From the NCBI RefSeq assembly GCF_002119425.1, contig NZ_MDSU01000018.1, positions 62,001 to 126,000 on the forward strand: a DNA stretch of 64,000 nucleotides, given 5' to 3'. Below the pieces are notes generated by a model. That model worked only from the letters and a program-made list of their open reading frames with translations. It made no database searches and was not told the origin of the DNA. Below are positions 18,187 to 26,970 of the stretch, piece after piece; the stretch's first letter is position 1, and the number at the start of each line of letters is the position of its first letter. Both the position numbers and the translations under genes were made by a program. This DNA is from Desulfurella amilsii (GTDB lineage: Bacteria > Campylobacterota_A > Desulfurellia > Desulfurellales > Desulfurellaceae).

Positions 18187-19500
18187 ATGATGGATACACA
18201 CTTTAGCGAAACATTAAAAGATATAATTATGGATAATTTGTACATAGGGATATACTTCACAGATGAAAAAGGCAAAACGTTATATGTAAACAAAACATTC
18301 GAAGAAATGTCTTTGATAAAGGCAAAAGAACTTGTAGGTAAAACACTGGAAGAATTGGTAAAGCAAAAATACTTTACTGCAGCAGCAACCCTGCTTGTAA
18401 TAAAAACAAAAAAACCTGCAGCAGTTACCTACATAACCAAAACTAACAAAAAGCTTTTAGCACGAGGCAAACCTTTTTTTGACCAAAATGGCAATTTTAA
18501 ATACGTTGTAAGCACAGTATATGATCTAAGTGAAGTTCACTACATGGGCGATATTGACTATGACAGTCAGTATAATAACAAAAATAATCAAATTATTGCT
18601 TTTAGTTCTCAGATGGTTAGTATAGTGGACTTTACTTTAAGGGTTGCAAATGTAGATTCTACTGTTTTAATTACAGGGGAATCTGGTGTTGGAAAAGAGG
18701 TTGTTGCAAGACTCATTCATGACGCAAGTCCTCGCAGAATTTATCCTTTTGTAAAAGTAAATTGCGCAGCTATACCTGAAAATTTAATGGAAACAGAACT
18801 ATTTGGTTATGAGGGCGGTGCCTTTACAGGTTCTAATCCAAAAGGCAAAAAAGGTTTTTTTGAAGCGGCACAAAAAGGCACATTATTTTTAGACGAAATT
18901 GGAGAACTATCTTTAAATGTACAAGCAAAACTACTGCAAGTTTTGCAGGACAAGCAATTTACTCGTGTTGGTTCTACACAGCTCATTAATGTAGATGTGA
19001 GAATCATTACTGCCACAAACAGAAACTTAAAAGACATGATATCAAAAAAGCTGTTTAGAGAAGATTTATACTACCGACTTAATGTCATACCCATTTTTAT
19101 ACCACCGCTTAGAGAAAGGAGGGATGATATTGAACCACTTATCAATTACATAGTCGCTAGAGTTAACACCAAATACAACTTTAACAAACAATTAGAGCCC
19201 GAATTGATTAGTTTATTTAAATCACTTTCATGGAGAGGCAATATAAGAGAGCTAGAAAATGTTATTGAAAAACTGATAATTACAACACCCAAAAACCTCA
19301 TTGCCAAATCAGACTATTTGATAGAAAATATTCAGCAGCCAAATATAAACCCAAAGCTTATACTAAAAAACTACGAAAAAGAACTTTTGCTTAGCCTTTT
19401 GCCAGTATGTAAAAATACTCGAGAGCTTGCCAAAAAGTACGGTGTATCGCAGTCTACTATTGTTAGAAAACTAAAGCATTATGGAATTTTGATTCAATAA
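18187..19500 (+). CDS. Sigma-54-dependent activator with PAS sensor (regulator 1)
   Basis: A 437-residue enhancer-binding protein. An N-terminal PAS domain (about residues 15-115) replaces a receiver domain, so it probably senses a small molecule directly. The AAA+ domain (about 140-370) has Walker A GESGVGKE, sigma-54 contact loop GAFTGS (a variant of GAFTGA), Walker B TLFLDEIGEL and arginine fingers in RLNVIPIFIPPLRER. A Fis-type helix-turn-helix ends the protein (TRELAKKYGVSQSTIVRKLK). It lies just upstream of a sigma-54 promoter at 19667 and so probably controls operon 1. It is clearly paralogous to the protein at 30811-32196. Confidence 0.93.
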   Translation: MMDTHFSETLKDIIMDNLYIGIYFTDEKGKTLYVNKTFEEMSLIKAKELVGKTLEELVKQKYFTAAATLLVIKTKKPAAVTYITKTNKKLLARGKPFFDQNGNFKYVVSTVYDLSEVHYMGDIDYDSQYNNKNNQIIAFSSQMVSIVDFTLRVANVDSTVLITGESGVGKEVVARLIHDASPRRIYPFVKVNCAAIPENLMETELFGYEGGAFTGSNPKGKKGFFEAAQKGTLFLDEIGELSLNVQAKLLQVLQDKQFTRVGSTQLINVDVRIITATNRNLKDMISKKLFREDLYYRLNVIPIFIPPLRERRDDIEPLINYIVARVNTKYNFNKQLEPELISLFKSLSWRGNIRELENVIEKLIITTPKNLIAKSDYLIENIQQPNINPKLILKNYEKELLLSLLPVCKNTRELAKKYGVSQSTIVRKLKHYGILIQ

Positions 19501-19573
19501 TGAATCGAAATATTCAAAAATAAATCAAATCTTATCCTGTTTTGTAAACAAAATATTTATTTATGATTCATAA
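19488..19573 (+). promoter_or_regulatory. Candidate activator-binding palindromes upstream of operon 1
   Basis: Two dyads sharing TGATTCA are present: TTTGATTCA-ataa-TGAATCGAA (19488-19509, one mismatch between arms) and TTATGATTCATAA (19561-19573). They lie about 120-200 bases upstream of the expected start of transcription, the normal range for sigma-54 enhancer sites. Function is inferred from symmetry and position. Confidence 0.4.
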
Positions 19574-19665
19574 GTGTATATCAGTAACCAATTCTTTATA
19601 TTTAAATGATTAATTAGTTATTTAGAAATACTAACAAGATAACTAAAATTAATAGTTAAATAATT

Positions 19666-19682
19666 AGGAACAGTTTTTGCTT
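19666..19682 (+). promoter_or_regulatory. Sigma-54 (-24/-12) promoter of operon 1
   Basis: AGGAACAGTTTTTGCTT has GG at 19667-19668 and GC at 19679-19680 with the required ten bases between them, and matches the consensus TGGCAC-N5-TTGC well. The thiolase ATG follows 35 bases later, leaving room for a short leader and the AGAGGAGG ribosome site. A PAS-type sigma-54 activator is encoded just upstream. Confidence 0.8.
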
Positions 19683-19715
19683 TAGTTAATTTAAGTAAGT
19701 AAAGAGGAGGATAAA

Positions 19716-20900
19716 ATGAGTGTTTGCATTTTGGGGACATCCCATACAAAGTTTGGTAAATTAAATGATAGCATTTACGATCTTATCATTGCCAGCGGGA
19801 AAGAAGCGATTTTAGACGCTAAAATAGATCCAAAAGACATTGGGGGTGTTTGGATTGCAAACTATGGAAGCCTTGGCTTTAATAACCAGGGTCACTTAGG
19901 TCCAGTTGGTGTAGAGATCGATGAGTCTTTGAGGTTTAAGCCTTGCGTTAAGGTAGAAAGTGCCTGTGCAAGCGGCTCGGCTGCAATACTACAGGCAATA
20001 AACGCTATTGAATCTGGTAGAGTAAGGTTTGCTCTGGTTGTTGGGGCAGAAAAGATGACATCACTGGATACAAAAGGCATCACAAAAATATTGGCAACAG
20101 GTTCTTTTTGGCCAGATGAAGGCGAAAAAGGCATTACATTCCCGGGATTGTTTGCAGAGTATGCAAAAGGCTATAAAGCACATTATAACTTTAGCGATGA
20201 CCAATTAAGAACAATGTTTGCAAAAGTTTCATCAAAAAACCACAAAAATGCCCTTTTAAACCCTTTAGCTCAGCTACCTTTAGATATTGAGCCGCAAGAT
20301 ATACTGAATATGCCAGACAACAAAAACCCCATCATAGCAGACCCATTAAGGCTGTATGATTGCTCACTAATTACAGACGGTGCTGCTTGTGTCGTATTAT
20401 CAAAACTTGAAGATGCAAAAGCAGTAAAAGACAAACTTGTTGAAATAGCTTCCATAGAAGCTGCTTGCGATTATTTATCTATGTCTAAAAGGGCAAATTA
20501 TGAGTTTACAGCAGGCAAAATTGCCGTTCAAAAAGCTTACGAAAAAGCAAAAATTAGCGTCAATGATTTAGATTTTGCAGAAGTTCACGACTGTTTTACA
20601 ATTGCAGAGATTTTAGCATATGAAGCTCTTGGTATAAAAAAGGACGGGGAAGGCTGCAAAGCTTTAGAAGAAGGCATTGTATACAGAGACGGAAAACTGC
20701 CTGTAAACCTATCAGGCGGTCTTAAAGCCAAAGGCCACCCAGTAGGTGCAACGGGTGTTTCTATGGCTGTTATTGCTGCAAGGCAGCTTTTAGGAAACGC
20801 GCTTGGCTTTCAGCTGAAAAATCCACAGATTGGCCTAACATTCAATATTGGAGGCTCAGCGGCAAGTAACTATGCAGTTGTATTCAAAAGGTTATCTTAA
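19716..20900 (+). CDS. Thiolase (archaeal/SCP2-like acetyl-CoA C-acyltransferase), operon 1
   Basis: A 394-residue thiolase. The nucleophilic cysteine C84 is in ESACASGS, the active-site histidine in VHDCFT near residue 292, and the second histidine in [14 protein letters not shown] near 340, so it should be active. Overall shape is the archaeal/SCP2 type, not the bacterial FadA/AtoB type. It is the first gene after the sigma-54 promoter. It would cleave a 3-oxoacyl-CoA such as acetoacetyl-CoA made by the downstream hydroxyacid-processing enzymes. No DUF35 partner is adjacent, unlike the paralogue at 34710. Confidence 0.88.
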   Translation: MSVCILGTSHTKFGKLNDSIYDLIIASGKEAILDAKIDPKDIGGVWIANYGSLGFNNQGHLGPVGVEIDESLRFKPCVKVESACASGSAAILQAINAIESGRVRFALVVGAEKMTSLDTKGITKILATGSFWPDEGEKGITFPGLFAEYAKGYKAHYNFSDDQLRTMFAKVSSKNHKNALLNPLAQLPLDIEPQDILNMPDNKNPIIADPLRLYDCSLITDGAACVVLSKLEDAKAVKDKLVEIASIEAACDYLSMSKRANYEFTAGKIAVQKAYEKAKISVNDLDFAEVHDCFTIAEILAYEALGIKKDGEGCKALEEGIVYRDGKLPVNLSGGLKAKGHPVGATGVSMAVIAARQLLGNALGFQLKNPQIGLTFNIGGSAASNYAVVFKRLS

Positions 20901-20912
20901 AAGGAGCAGGTA

Positions 20913-21674
20913 ATGTATCAAAGTGATTTAAAAGGCAAAATCGCTTTAGTAAGTGGTGGATATAGGGGCATTGGAGAGACTGCTTGCTCAGCTTTTGCAA
21001 AAGCTGGCATTAATGTTGCAATAGCAGCAAGAAATTACAATTTATGTAAACAAAAAACTGATAGCTTAAAATCAGACTATGGCATTGAAACGCTGGCTTT
21101 GCAAATGGATGTAAGCGATACAGAAAGCGTAAAAAATGGCGTAAACAAAGTAAAAGAAACACTTGGGCGCATAGATATCCTCGTTAATGCTGCTGGTATT
21201 TCTGGTGTGCAAAAGCCTGCAGTTGAACTTATTGAATCTGAGTTTGACGAAGTTTTTAATGTTGATTTCAAAGGCACGTTTTTTGTCTGCAAAGAAACAG
21301 CAAAGTTAATGATAGCTCAAAATGCAGGAAAGATTATAAATATAGCTTCTATTTTAGGCAAAATTGCAACACCATACATGACAGGGTACTGCGCAAGCAA
21401 AGCGGCTGTTATTCATTTTAGTAAAGTCTTGGCTTTAGAGCTTATAAAACACAACATACAGGTAAATGTAATATGCCCCGGGTATTTTTTAACAGATATC
21501 AACAAAGCATTTTTTGAAACTCAAAAAGGAAAACAATACATAAATGAGCGCATACCCATAAAGCGTTTGGGAAATGTCGAAGAGCTTGAGAGTACATTTC
21601 TTTACTTAGCAGCAGCCCCTGCTTTTTTAACAGGCACAGAAATTATAATAGATGGCGCACAAACGATCATATAA
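20913..21674 (+). CDS. Short-chain dehydrogenase/reductase, operon 1 (first)
   Basis: A 253-residue classical SDR of the FabG/gluconate-dehydrogenase class. The glycine motif reads SGGYRGIG (residues 14-21), a slight departure from TGxxxGIG. NAAG lies near 92, the catalytic serine is in NIASILG near 146, and YCASK is near 159. An alanine-arginine after beta-2 (AARNY) suggests NADP use. It lies 12 bases after the thiolase with its own AAAGGAGC site. In this setting a 3-hydroxyacyl-CoA or hydroxyacid dehydrogenase role is likely; the substrate is inferred from neighbours only. Confidence 0.82.
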   Translation: MYQSDLKGKIALVSGGYRGIGETACSAFAKAGINVAIAARNYNLCKQKTDSLKSDYGIETLALQMDVSDTESVKNGVNKVKETLGRIDILVNAAGISGVQKPAVELIESEFDEVFNVDFKGTFFVCKETAKLMIAQNAGKIINIASILGKIATPYMTGYCASKAAVIHFSKVLALELIKHNIQVNVICPGYFLTDINKAFFETQKGKQYINERIPIKRLGNVEELESTFLYLAAAPAFLTGTEIIIDGAQTII

Positions 21675-21691
21675 CGAAAGGAGGCTAACTA

Positions 21692-23173
21692 ATGCTTAGG
21701 ACAAAAGAACAATACTTTGAAAAACTATTTTCGATGAAGCCTAATATCTATATAGGTGGGAAAAAAGTCTCAAGGGATGATCCAAGACTAAGGCCTGGGC
21801 TTAATGTGCTTGGTGTAACATTCGATTTAGCGCAGGATGAAAAATGGAAAAATGTAGCCACAGCGCACTCAACTCTAATAGATGAAGAGGTAAACAGATG
21901 GGCTCATTTACCCCAAAACCCTTATGATTTGATGCAAAAACAAAAACTCATAAGGTTTGCTGCAAGACGTGTAGGTGGGTGTATTCAGCGCTGCATGGGT
22001 CATGATGCTATAAACGCTTTGGCTATATGCACAAAAGAAATAGATGAAGTCAAAGGGACAAACTACCACGAAAGATTTATGAACTATTTAAAGGATTATC
22101 AAAAAAATGATCTTGTGGGTTGCTGCGCACAAACCGACTCTAAAGGCGATAGGTTAAAAAGACCCAGCGAGCAGTCAAATCCTGACCACTATGTCCATAT
22201 TGTGCAAGAAAGAGACGATGGAATCATTGTAAGTGGCTTTAAAATGTCCATAACGCAGGCCGCATATGCAGACGAAATACTAGTTATACCAACAAGAGCG
22301 CTCAAAGCAGACGATAGGGCTTTTGCTGTGGCATTTGCGCTACCTGCCGATTGGGATAATATGTATTTAATTACAAGGCCTGTATGGCTCAGAGACAAAG
22401 ATGACAAAAATGCCCCACCTTTTTGCAAATACGGCGTATCAGACTCCGTAATAGTCTTTGACAACACATTCGTGCCAAAAGAAAGGGTATTTATGTGTGG
22501 GGAGTGGGAATTTGGTAGAAGGCTTGCGCTTCTTTTTGCGGATTCCCACAGACACAGCTACTCTGGGTGCAAACCCGCAGTATCAGATATACTATGCGGT
22601 ACAGCATCTTTGGCTGCGCAGGCTAATAGTATAGAAAAAGTTCCGCACGTGAAAGAAAAACTAACAGAGTATGCAGGGGCAGCTGAGCTTGCCTATGCAG
22701 CAGGCATAGCAGCTGCCGTATTTGGCGAAAAAACAAAATCCGGTGTATTCTTCCCAAACCCAATTTATGCAAATGTAGGCAGAAGACTAACCGGTGAGCT
22801 CATTTATCACGAGTATAACCTTCTAACAGAAATAGCAGGCGGCATAAGCGTTACTTTACCGTTTAAAGAAGATTTCTTTGCTCCAGAAACAAAAGAGTAC
22901 TTAGAAAAGTTCATCGTAAGAAACCCAAATTTAACAGCCGATTATTCACTGAAGCTGTGGAAGTTTATAGAAGATATTGGCGCATCGCCTATGACTGCAT
23001 GGTATGAAATAGCAGGAGTCCACGGCGGAGGCTCACCTATTATGGAAACCATAGCGCTAAGCATAGAGTTTGATTTTGAAACCAGAAAAAGCCTAGCGCG
23101 CTATCTTGCAGGCATAGATGAAGCATACGATGAGTCAAAAGAACTCAATTTAGAGCCAAACGATATTAAATAG
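21692..23173 (+). CDS. 4-hydroxybutyryl-CoA dehydratase-like FAD/[4Fe-4S] enzyme (copy 1)
   Basis: A 493-residue member of the HpaB/AbfD flavoprotein family. The four cluster ligands of AbfD are conserved: C97 and C101 in GGCIQRCMG, then H286 and C293 in SHRHSYSGCK, the histidine-to-cysteine distance (seven) being that of AbfD. This marks an anaerobic ketyl-radical dehydratase and not an oxygen-dependent hydroxylase. The GDRLKRPSEQ region near 155 contacts flavin in relatives. It should convert a 4-hydroxyacyl-CoA to a 2,3-enoyl-CoA. Next to it are CoA-transferase subunits and a lactonase, consistent with 4-hydroxyacid or gamma-lactone use. The exact chain length is unknown. Confidence 0.87.
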   Translation: MLRTKEQYFEKLFSMKPNIYIGGKKVSRDDPRLRPGLNVLGVTFDLAQDEKWKNVATAHSTLIDEEVNRWAHLPQNPYDLMQKQKLIRFAARRVGGCIQRCMGHDAINALAICTKEIDEVKGTNYHERFMNYLKDYQKNDLVGCCAQTDSKGDRLKRPSEQSNPDHYVHIVQERDDGIIVSGFKMSITQAAYADEILVIPTRALKADDRAFAVAFALPADWDNMYLITRPVWLRDKDDKNAPPFCKYGVSDSVIVFDNTFVPKERVFMCGEWEFGRRLALLFADSHRHSYSGCKPAVSDILCGTASLAAQANSIEKVPHVKEKLTEYAGAAELAYAAGIAAAVFGEKTKSGVFFPNPIYANVGRRLTGELIYHEYNLLTEIAGGISVTLPFKEDFFAPETKEYLEKFIVRNPNLTADYSLKLWKFIEDIGASPMTAWYEIAGVHGGGSPIMETIALSIEFDFETRKSLARYLAGIDEAYDESKELNLEPNDIK

Positions 23174-23184
23174 GAGGAGATATT

Positions 23185-24168
23185 ATGGAAAGCATTGGAG
23201 AATTATTGGGATTTCACCATCCAGACGAAATGAGAGAGTTTTTTAGAAAAAAGTCAAAAAAGATGACAAATAAGCTAATGGATTTAAAAGAGGCCGTTGC
23301 CCTTATAAATGAGGGCGACTATCTTTCAATTGGTGGTTTTGGCACTGTAAGAGTACCAACTGCCTTCATACATGAACTATTGCGGGCAAAAAAGAAGAAT
23401 CTCCAAGCTGCTTGTTTTACATCAAATGTTGACACAGATTTACTGGCAGCAGGCAAAACATTCACCAAAGCCGATGTGTCATACATTATAAATTTTGAAG
23501 CACTTGGGGCACCAAAAGTTTTAAAAAAATACTTTGAAAGCGGTGCTATAGAGCTAACTGAGTGGTCAAATGGTGCAATGGGCTGGCGCTATAAAGCAGC
23601 GGCTATGGGCCTATCTTATTTACCTGTAAGATCTATGCTGGGTACAGATACACAAAAGTACTCTGCAGCAAAAGAGCTAACATGCCCATTTACAGGTATA
23701 AAATACTTGGCTGTGCCTGCGCTGTATCCTGATGTAGCAGTTATCCATGTCCATGCGGCAGACATTTACGGCAACAGCTACATAAAAGGCGTACTAGTAG
23801 CTGATGCAGATATTGCAAAGGCTTCCAAAAAGGTAATTATCACAACTGAAAAAATTGTACCCACTGAGTTTTTTAGAGATAACCCGCAAAATACCACAAT
23901 CCCATTTTATCAAGTAGATGCAGTGGTTGCTGCGCCGTATGGCAGCTATCCTTGTAATATGCCGTATGAGTATTTTATGGATGTAGATCACTTAAGAGAA
24001 TTTTTAAAAGCAGCAGAAGACGAAAAAACATTTGAGGAGTTTTTAAACAACAACATATACAGCTGTAAAGATTTTTACGAATATTTGGATAACTGCGGCG
24101 GCATAAGGCGAATTGAATACTTAAAAGATTTAGAAAACCAAATAATAGTGGAAGGGGGCTTAAGATGA
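23185..24168 (+). CDS. CoA-transferase subunit A (GctA-like)
   Basis: A 327-residue family I CoA-transferase alpha subunit of the glutaconate-CoA-transferase type (GctA/IpdA/AibA superfamily). The GxGG-like segment is YLSIGGFG near residue 50, with the long form ending in YLDNCGGIRR. The start codon of subunit B overlaps its stop (ATGA). Its N-terminus, MESIGELLGFHHPDEM, has a truncated twin at 48456. With subunit B it would move CoA from acetyl- or succinyl-CoA to a hydroxyacid or acetoacetate. Confidence 0.85.
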   Translation: MESIGELLGFHHPDEMREFFRKKSKKMTNKLMDLKEAVALINEGDYLSIGGFGTVRVPTAFIHELLRAKKKNLQAACFTSNVDTDLLAAGKTFTKADVSYIINFEALGAPKVLKKYFESGAIELTEWSNGAMGWRYKAAAMGLSYLPVRSMLGTDTQKYSAAKELTCPFTGIKYLAVPALYPDVAVIHVHAADIYGNSYIKGVLVADADIAKASKKVIITTEKIVPTEFFRDNPQNTTIPFYQVDAVVAAPYGSYPCNMPYEYFMDVDHLREFLKAAEDEKTFEEFLNNNIYSCKDFYEYLDNCGGIRRIEYLKDLENQIIVEGGLR

Positions 24169-24941
24169 ATAACTATAATGATATAGAGTTAATGATATGC
24201 GTTGCCTCAAGAATATTTGAAGATGACACAAGTGTATCTGTTGGCACAGGTATACCATGCGCAGCTGTTATGCTTGCACAGAAGCTTTATGCACCAAATA
24301 TTTTAATCACATTCGAAGCAGGTGCAGTTGCCCCCATACTGCCTGCTATGCCTATATCAGTAGGCGATTCTGCAACAATGCACAAAGCTCTCCAAACAGG
24401 CTCTACGTGCGATCAAATGGAAATGATACAGCGTGGCCTTATTGACTACTGCTTTTTAGGCGGTGCCCAAATAGATATGTACGGCAATATCAACTCTACA
24501 GTGATTGGAGACTACAAAAAACCGAAGGTAAGATTTCCGGGTTCAGGTGGAGCTAACGATTTTGCTTCTATGGCATGGAGAATTGTGATGGTCGTACCAC
24601 ATTCAATAAGAAGATTTACAAACAAAATAGATTTCATTACTACACCTGGCTATCTAACAGGTCCTGGCGCAAGAGAAAAAGCAGGTTTAGCGCCAAATAC
24701 AGGGCCCTACAAGATCATTACTAATTTAGCTGTTATGGGCTTTGATGAAGAAACAAAAAGAATGACATTAGAATCCATTCACCCAGGATATACCATTGAT
24801 GATGTACAAAAAAACACAGACTTGGAATTGCTTATCAAGCAACCCCCCAAAAAAACTGAACCGCCTACGCAAGAAGAGCTTAGAGTGTTGCGCGAAGAAG
24901 TGGATCCATTTAAAGCTGTGATAGAAAGAAAGGCAGAATAA
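24165..24941 (+). CDS. CoA-transferase subunit B (GctB-like, catalytic Glu present)
   Basis: A 258-residue beta subunit of a family I CoA-transferase. The catalytic glutamate is visible in ITFEAGAV near residue 48, where AibB-type decarboxylases have lost it, so true CoA transfer is expected. Further family landmarks are FLGGAQIDMYGNINST near residue 103 and FPGSGGANDFAS near 130. The C-terminal tail is acidic. Translational coupling with subunit A shows they form one enzyme. Position between the dehydratase and a symporter suggests activation of an imported acid. Confidence 0.87.
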   Translation: MNNYNDIELMICVASRIFEDDTSVSVGTGIPCAAVMLAQKLYAPNILITFEAGAVAPILPAMPISVGDSATMHKALQTGSTCDQMEMIQRGLIDYCFLGGAQIDMYGNINSTVIGDYKKPKVRFPGSGGANDFASMAWRIVMVVPHSIRRFTNKIDFITTPGYLTGPGAREKAGLAPNTGPYKIITNLAVMGFDEETKRMTLESIHPGYTIDDVQKNTDLELLIKQPPKKTEPPTQEELRVLREEVDPFKAVIERKAE

Positions 24942-24961
24942 TTTTTATAAAGGGAGGTTTT

Positions 24962-25447
24962 ATGATTCAAGGCAAGACCAAAGATTTCTTATGGATTACT
25001 CAAGGCGTCTTGGCTATTATTATTGCCATACTTTTTTTTGCTAAGTTTCCAACTTTAACGGTATTTTTTAGCATTTTGCTTTTAGCTAATTTTATGCTGA
25101 TTGGAGCTGGTTCAAGAACAGATAAAATGTTTCTAGTCTACCCTTATGGAACATTTTTAGTTATTTTTTGGGGTGGTTTTTTAGGTTTATTCTACTACTG
25201 GAAACTTTATTACAATGCAATTCCAAAAACATTATTTTTAGGAATGCATCCTGGAACAGCTATTTTATGGATAGTCTTTCTTGTATTAGGAGGGTTTTTA
25301 ACAACTATTCTCTCATACACAATACTTTTTGAAAGAAATGTAATTTCTCTAAAAGAATGGGAAGCATTTATTGCTGATGTAGAGGATTTTAATAAAAGGC
25401 ATGAACAAGCTAATGAAGAAAAACCAGAAGAAGAAATTAAACAATAA
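24962..25447 (+). CDS. Small membrane protein preceding the symporter, possible accessory subunit
   Basis: A 161-residue protein with about four hydrophobic segments (roughly residues 10-29, 32-50, 55-75 and 98-125) and a charged, glutamate-rich C-terminal tail predicted to be helical and cytoplasmic. I do not recognise the family. It is not a clear DUF485 protein, the usual small partner of acetate symporters, but it takes the same place immediately upstream of a sodium:solute symporter gene, 12 bases apart. It may be a helper subunit or regulator of that carrier. Confidence 0.6.
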   Translation: MIQGKTKDFLWITQGVLAIIIAILFFAKFPTLTVFFSILLLANFMLIGAGSRTDKMFLVYPYGTFLVIFWGGFLGLFYYWKLYYNAIPKTLFLGMHPGTAILWIVFLVLGGFLTTILSYTILFERNVISLKEWEAFIADVEDFNKRHEQANEEKPEEEIKQ

Positions 25448-25459
25448 GGGGGAACCCAT

Positions 25460-26956
25460 ATGAAGACATTTGAAATAATTGTTACACTGCTGTATGCCGC
25501 TATAATTTTATGGTGGGCGATAAGCTCCAAAAGACAAGCAGAAAAAAGTGGCTCTAAATTTTTTGCTTCAAGCAAAACTTTTGGAGCGCTTGTTGCTGGA
25601 CTTGCTGCGGCAACTACCGGAATGAGCGGCTTTGGTTTTGTTGGTGGACCTGGTTTAAACTATAAATTTGGCTCAGCTGTTATGTATATGGGAATTTTCT
25701 TTACTGTAAGCTACGGTCTCATGATGTGGTTAAATGGCAAACCTATGAGAATGATGTCCGCAATCACAAACATTGAAACATTCGCAGATCTAGGAGATGT
25801 TAGATACGGTAGCAAAAGTTTAAGATTTTTGATAGCCATAAATTTAATTATCTGCATATTTGCCTACCTTGGAACACAAATTTTAGCGGGCGGATATATA
25901 TTAAATTCAATTTTTGGAATTTCAGTAAAAGCTGGCGGTATAGCTTTGTTGATTTTTACACTTATATATACTGTTTATGGTGGTATGGTTGGAAGCATAA
26001 AGGTTGATTTTTTACAGGGAATCCTAAAGTTATTCAGCATTATAGGCATAGTTATTGGATTTTACTACATTACTGGCGGCATGGGTCATGCTACTATGAC
26101 GATTGCATCAAGCAAACTATTTGGCCCACAATTCGTAGACCCAATAGGACACCCAGATAATGTAATGCTACCTTTGGCTATGTCGTGGGTTTTTGTTTTA
26201 GCAATAGGTGTTATAGGTCAACCACACGTCAACACAAAGTTATACTCTCTTAAAAGTTACAAAAGTTTAAAAACATTTGGCTTAGTAGGTGGATTGGGTT
26301 ATGGCATAATGAGCCTTTTGTATATTCTGCCCGGAACCGCAGTGCTTTATTTAGTGGCTTCTGGTCAAGTTAAACCATTTAAAGTGCCTGATGAAACTAT
26401 ATTTCACTTTTTTAATCATTTACCACCAGTTTTAGCTATTATACTTTTTGCTGGACTTCTTGCCGCTACAATGTCCACTTCCAGTTCATTTCTAGTAATA
26501 GGTTCTTCAATTATCACAAGAGACATACCTAAATCATTCAATAAATCACTATCCCAAAAAGAAGAAGTGGCTTGGGGGAGGTGGGCGCTGATAGTATTAA
26601 CCATAGGAGCAGCCATTTTTGGACTATACGGCGGGTATATGGTAGCTCTTTTAGGTGTGCTTGGGCTTGGAACATTCATAGCGGCATCACTGCCGGTTAT
26701 TATTGGCTATCAATGGAAAAAAGCTTCTACTGAAGCTGCAATAATATCTGAAATAATTGTTTTAATAATGAGTATATTTGTATCTATAATTTATGAGCAG
26801 GTATTAAAACAAAAACTACCAGGAGGAATTGCTGGCTACTCATATATGATTATGATAGTTTTTGTAATTATGATTTTTGTTTCTTTGTTTACTAAAAAGG
26901 CTGCGGAAAACAATTTACCAGAAAAAATGAAACTTTATTTCAAACATATGGAATAA
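25460..26956 (+). CDS. Sodium:solute symporter (SSS family)
   Basis: A 498-residue carrier with about thirteen membrane spans. Features of the SSS family include FVGGPGLNYKFG in the first repeat, GGYILNSIFGIS near residue 140, the IYTVYGGMVGSIKVDFLQG stretch (given by its ends IYTVYGG and DFLQG) and the sodium-site helix with ATMSTSSSFLVIGSS near residue 335. It probably imports the organic acid broken down by operon 1. SSS members carry acetate, proline, propionate, pantothenate and others, so the ligand is open. The gene sits in the middle of the operon, strong evidence for substrate supply. Confidence 0.9.
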   Translation: MKTFEIIVTLLYAAIILWWAISSKRQAEKSGSKFFASSKTFGALVAGLAAATTGMSGFGFVGGPGLNYKFGSAVMYMGIFFTVSYGLMMWLNGKPMRMMSAITNIETFADLGDVRYGSKSLRFLIAINLIICIFAYLGTQILAGGYILNSIFGISVKAGGIALLIFTLIYTVYGGMVGSIKVDFLQGILKLFSIIGIVIGFYYITGGMGHATMTIASSKLFGPQFVDPIGHPDNVMLPLAMSWVFVLAIGVIGQPHVNTKLYSLKSYKSLKTFGLVGGLGYGIMSLLYILPGTAVLYLVASGQVKPFKVPDETIFHFFNHLPPVLAIILFAGLLAATMSTSSSFLVIGSSIITRDIPKSFNKSLSQKEEVAWGRWALIVLTIGAAIFGLYGGYMVALLGVLGLGTFIAASLPVIIGYQWKKASTEAAIISEIIVLIMSIFVSIIYEQVLKQKLPGGIAGYSYMIMIVFVIMIFVSLFTKKAAENNLPEKMKLYFKHME

Positions 26957-26970
26957 ATTAGGAGGATAAA

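Noticed and set aside
23185-24941. GctAB-like pair as an AibAB-type decarboxylase or IpdAB-type ring hydrolase
   Set aside because: The catalytic glutamate of CoA-transferases is present in subunit B (ITFEAG), so CoA transfer is the simplest reading.
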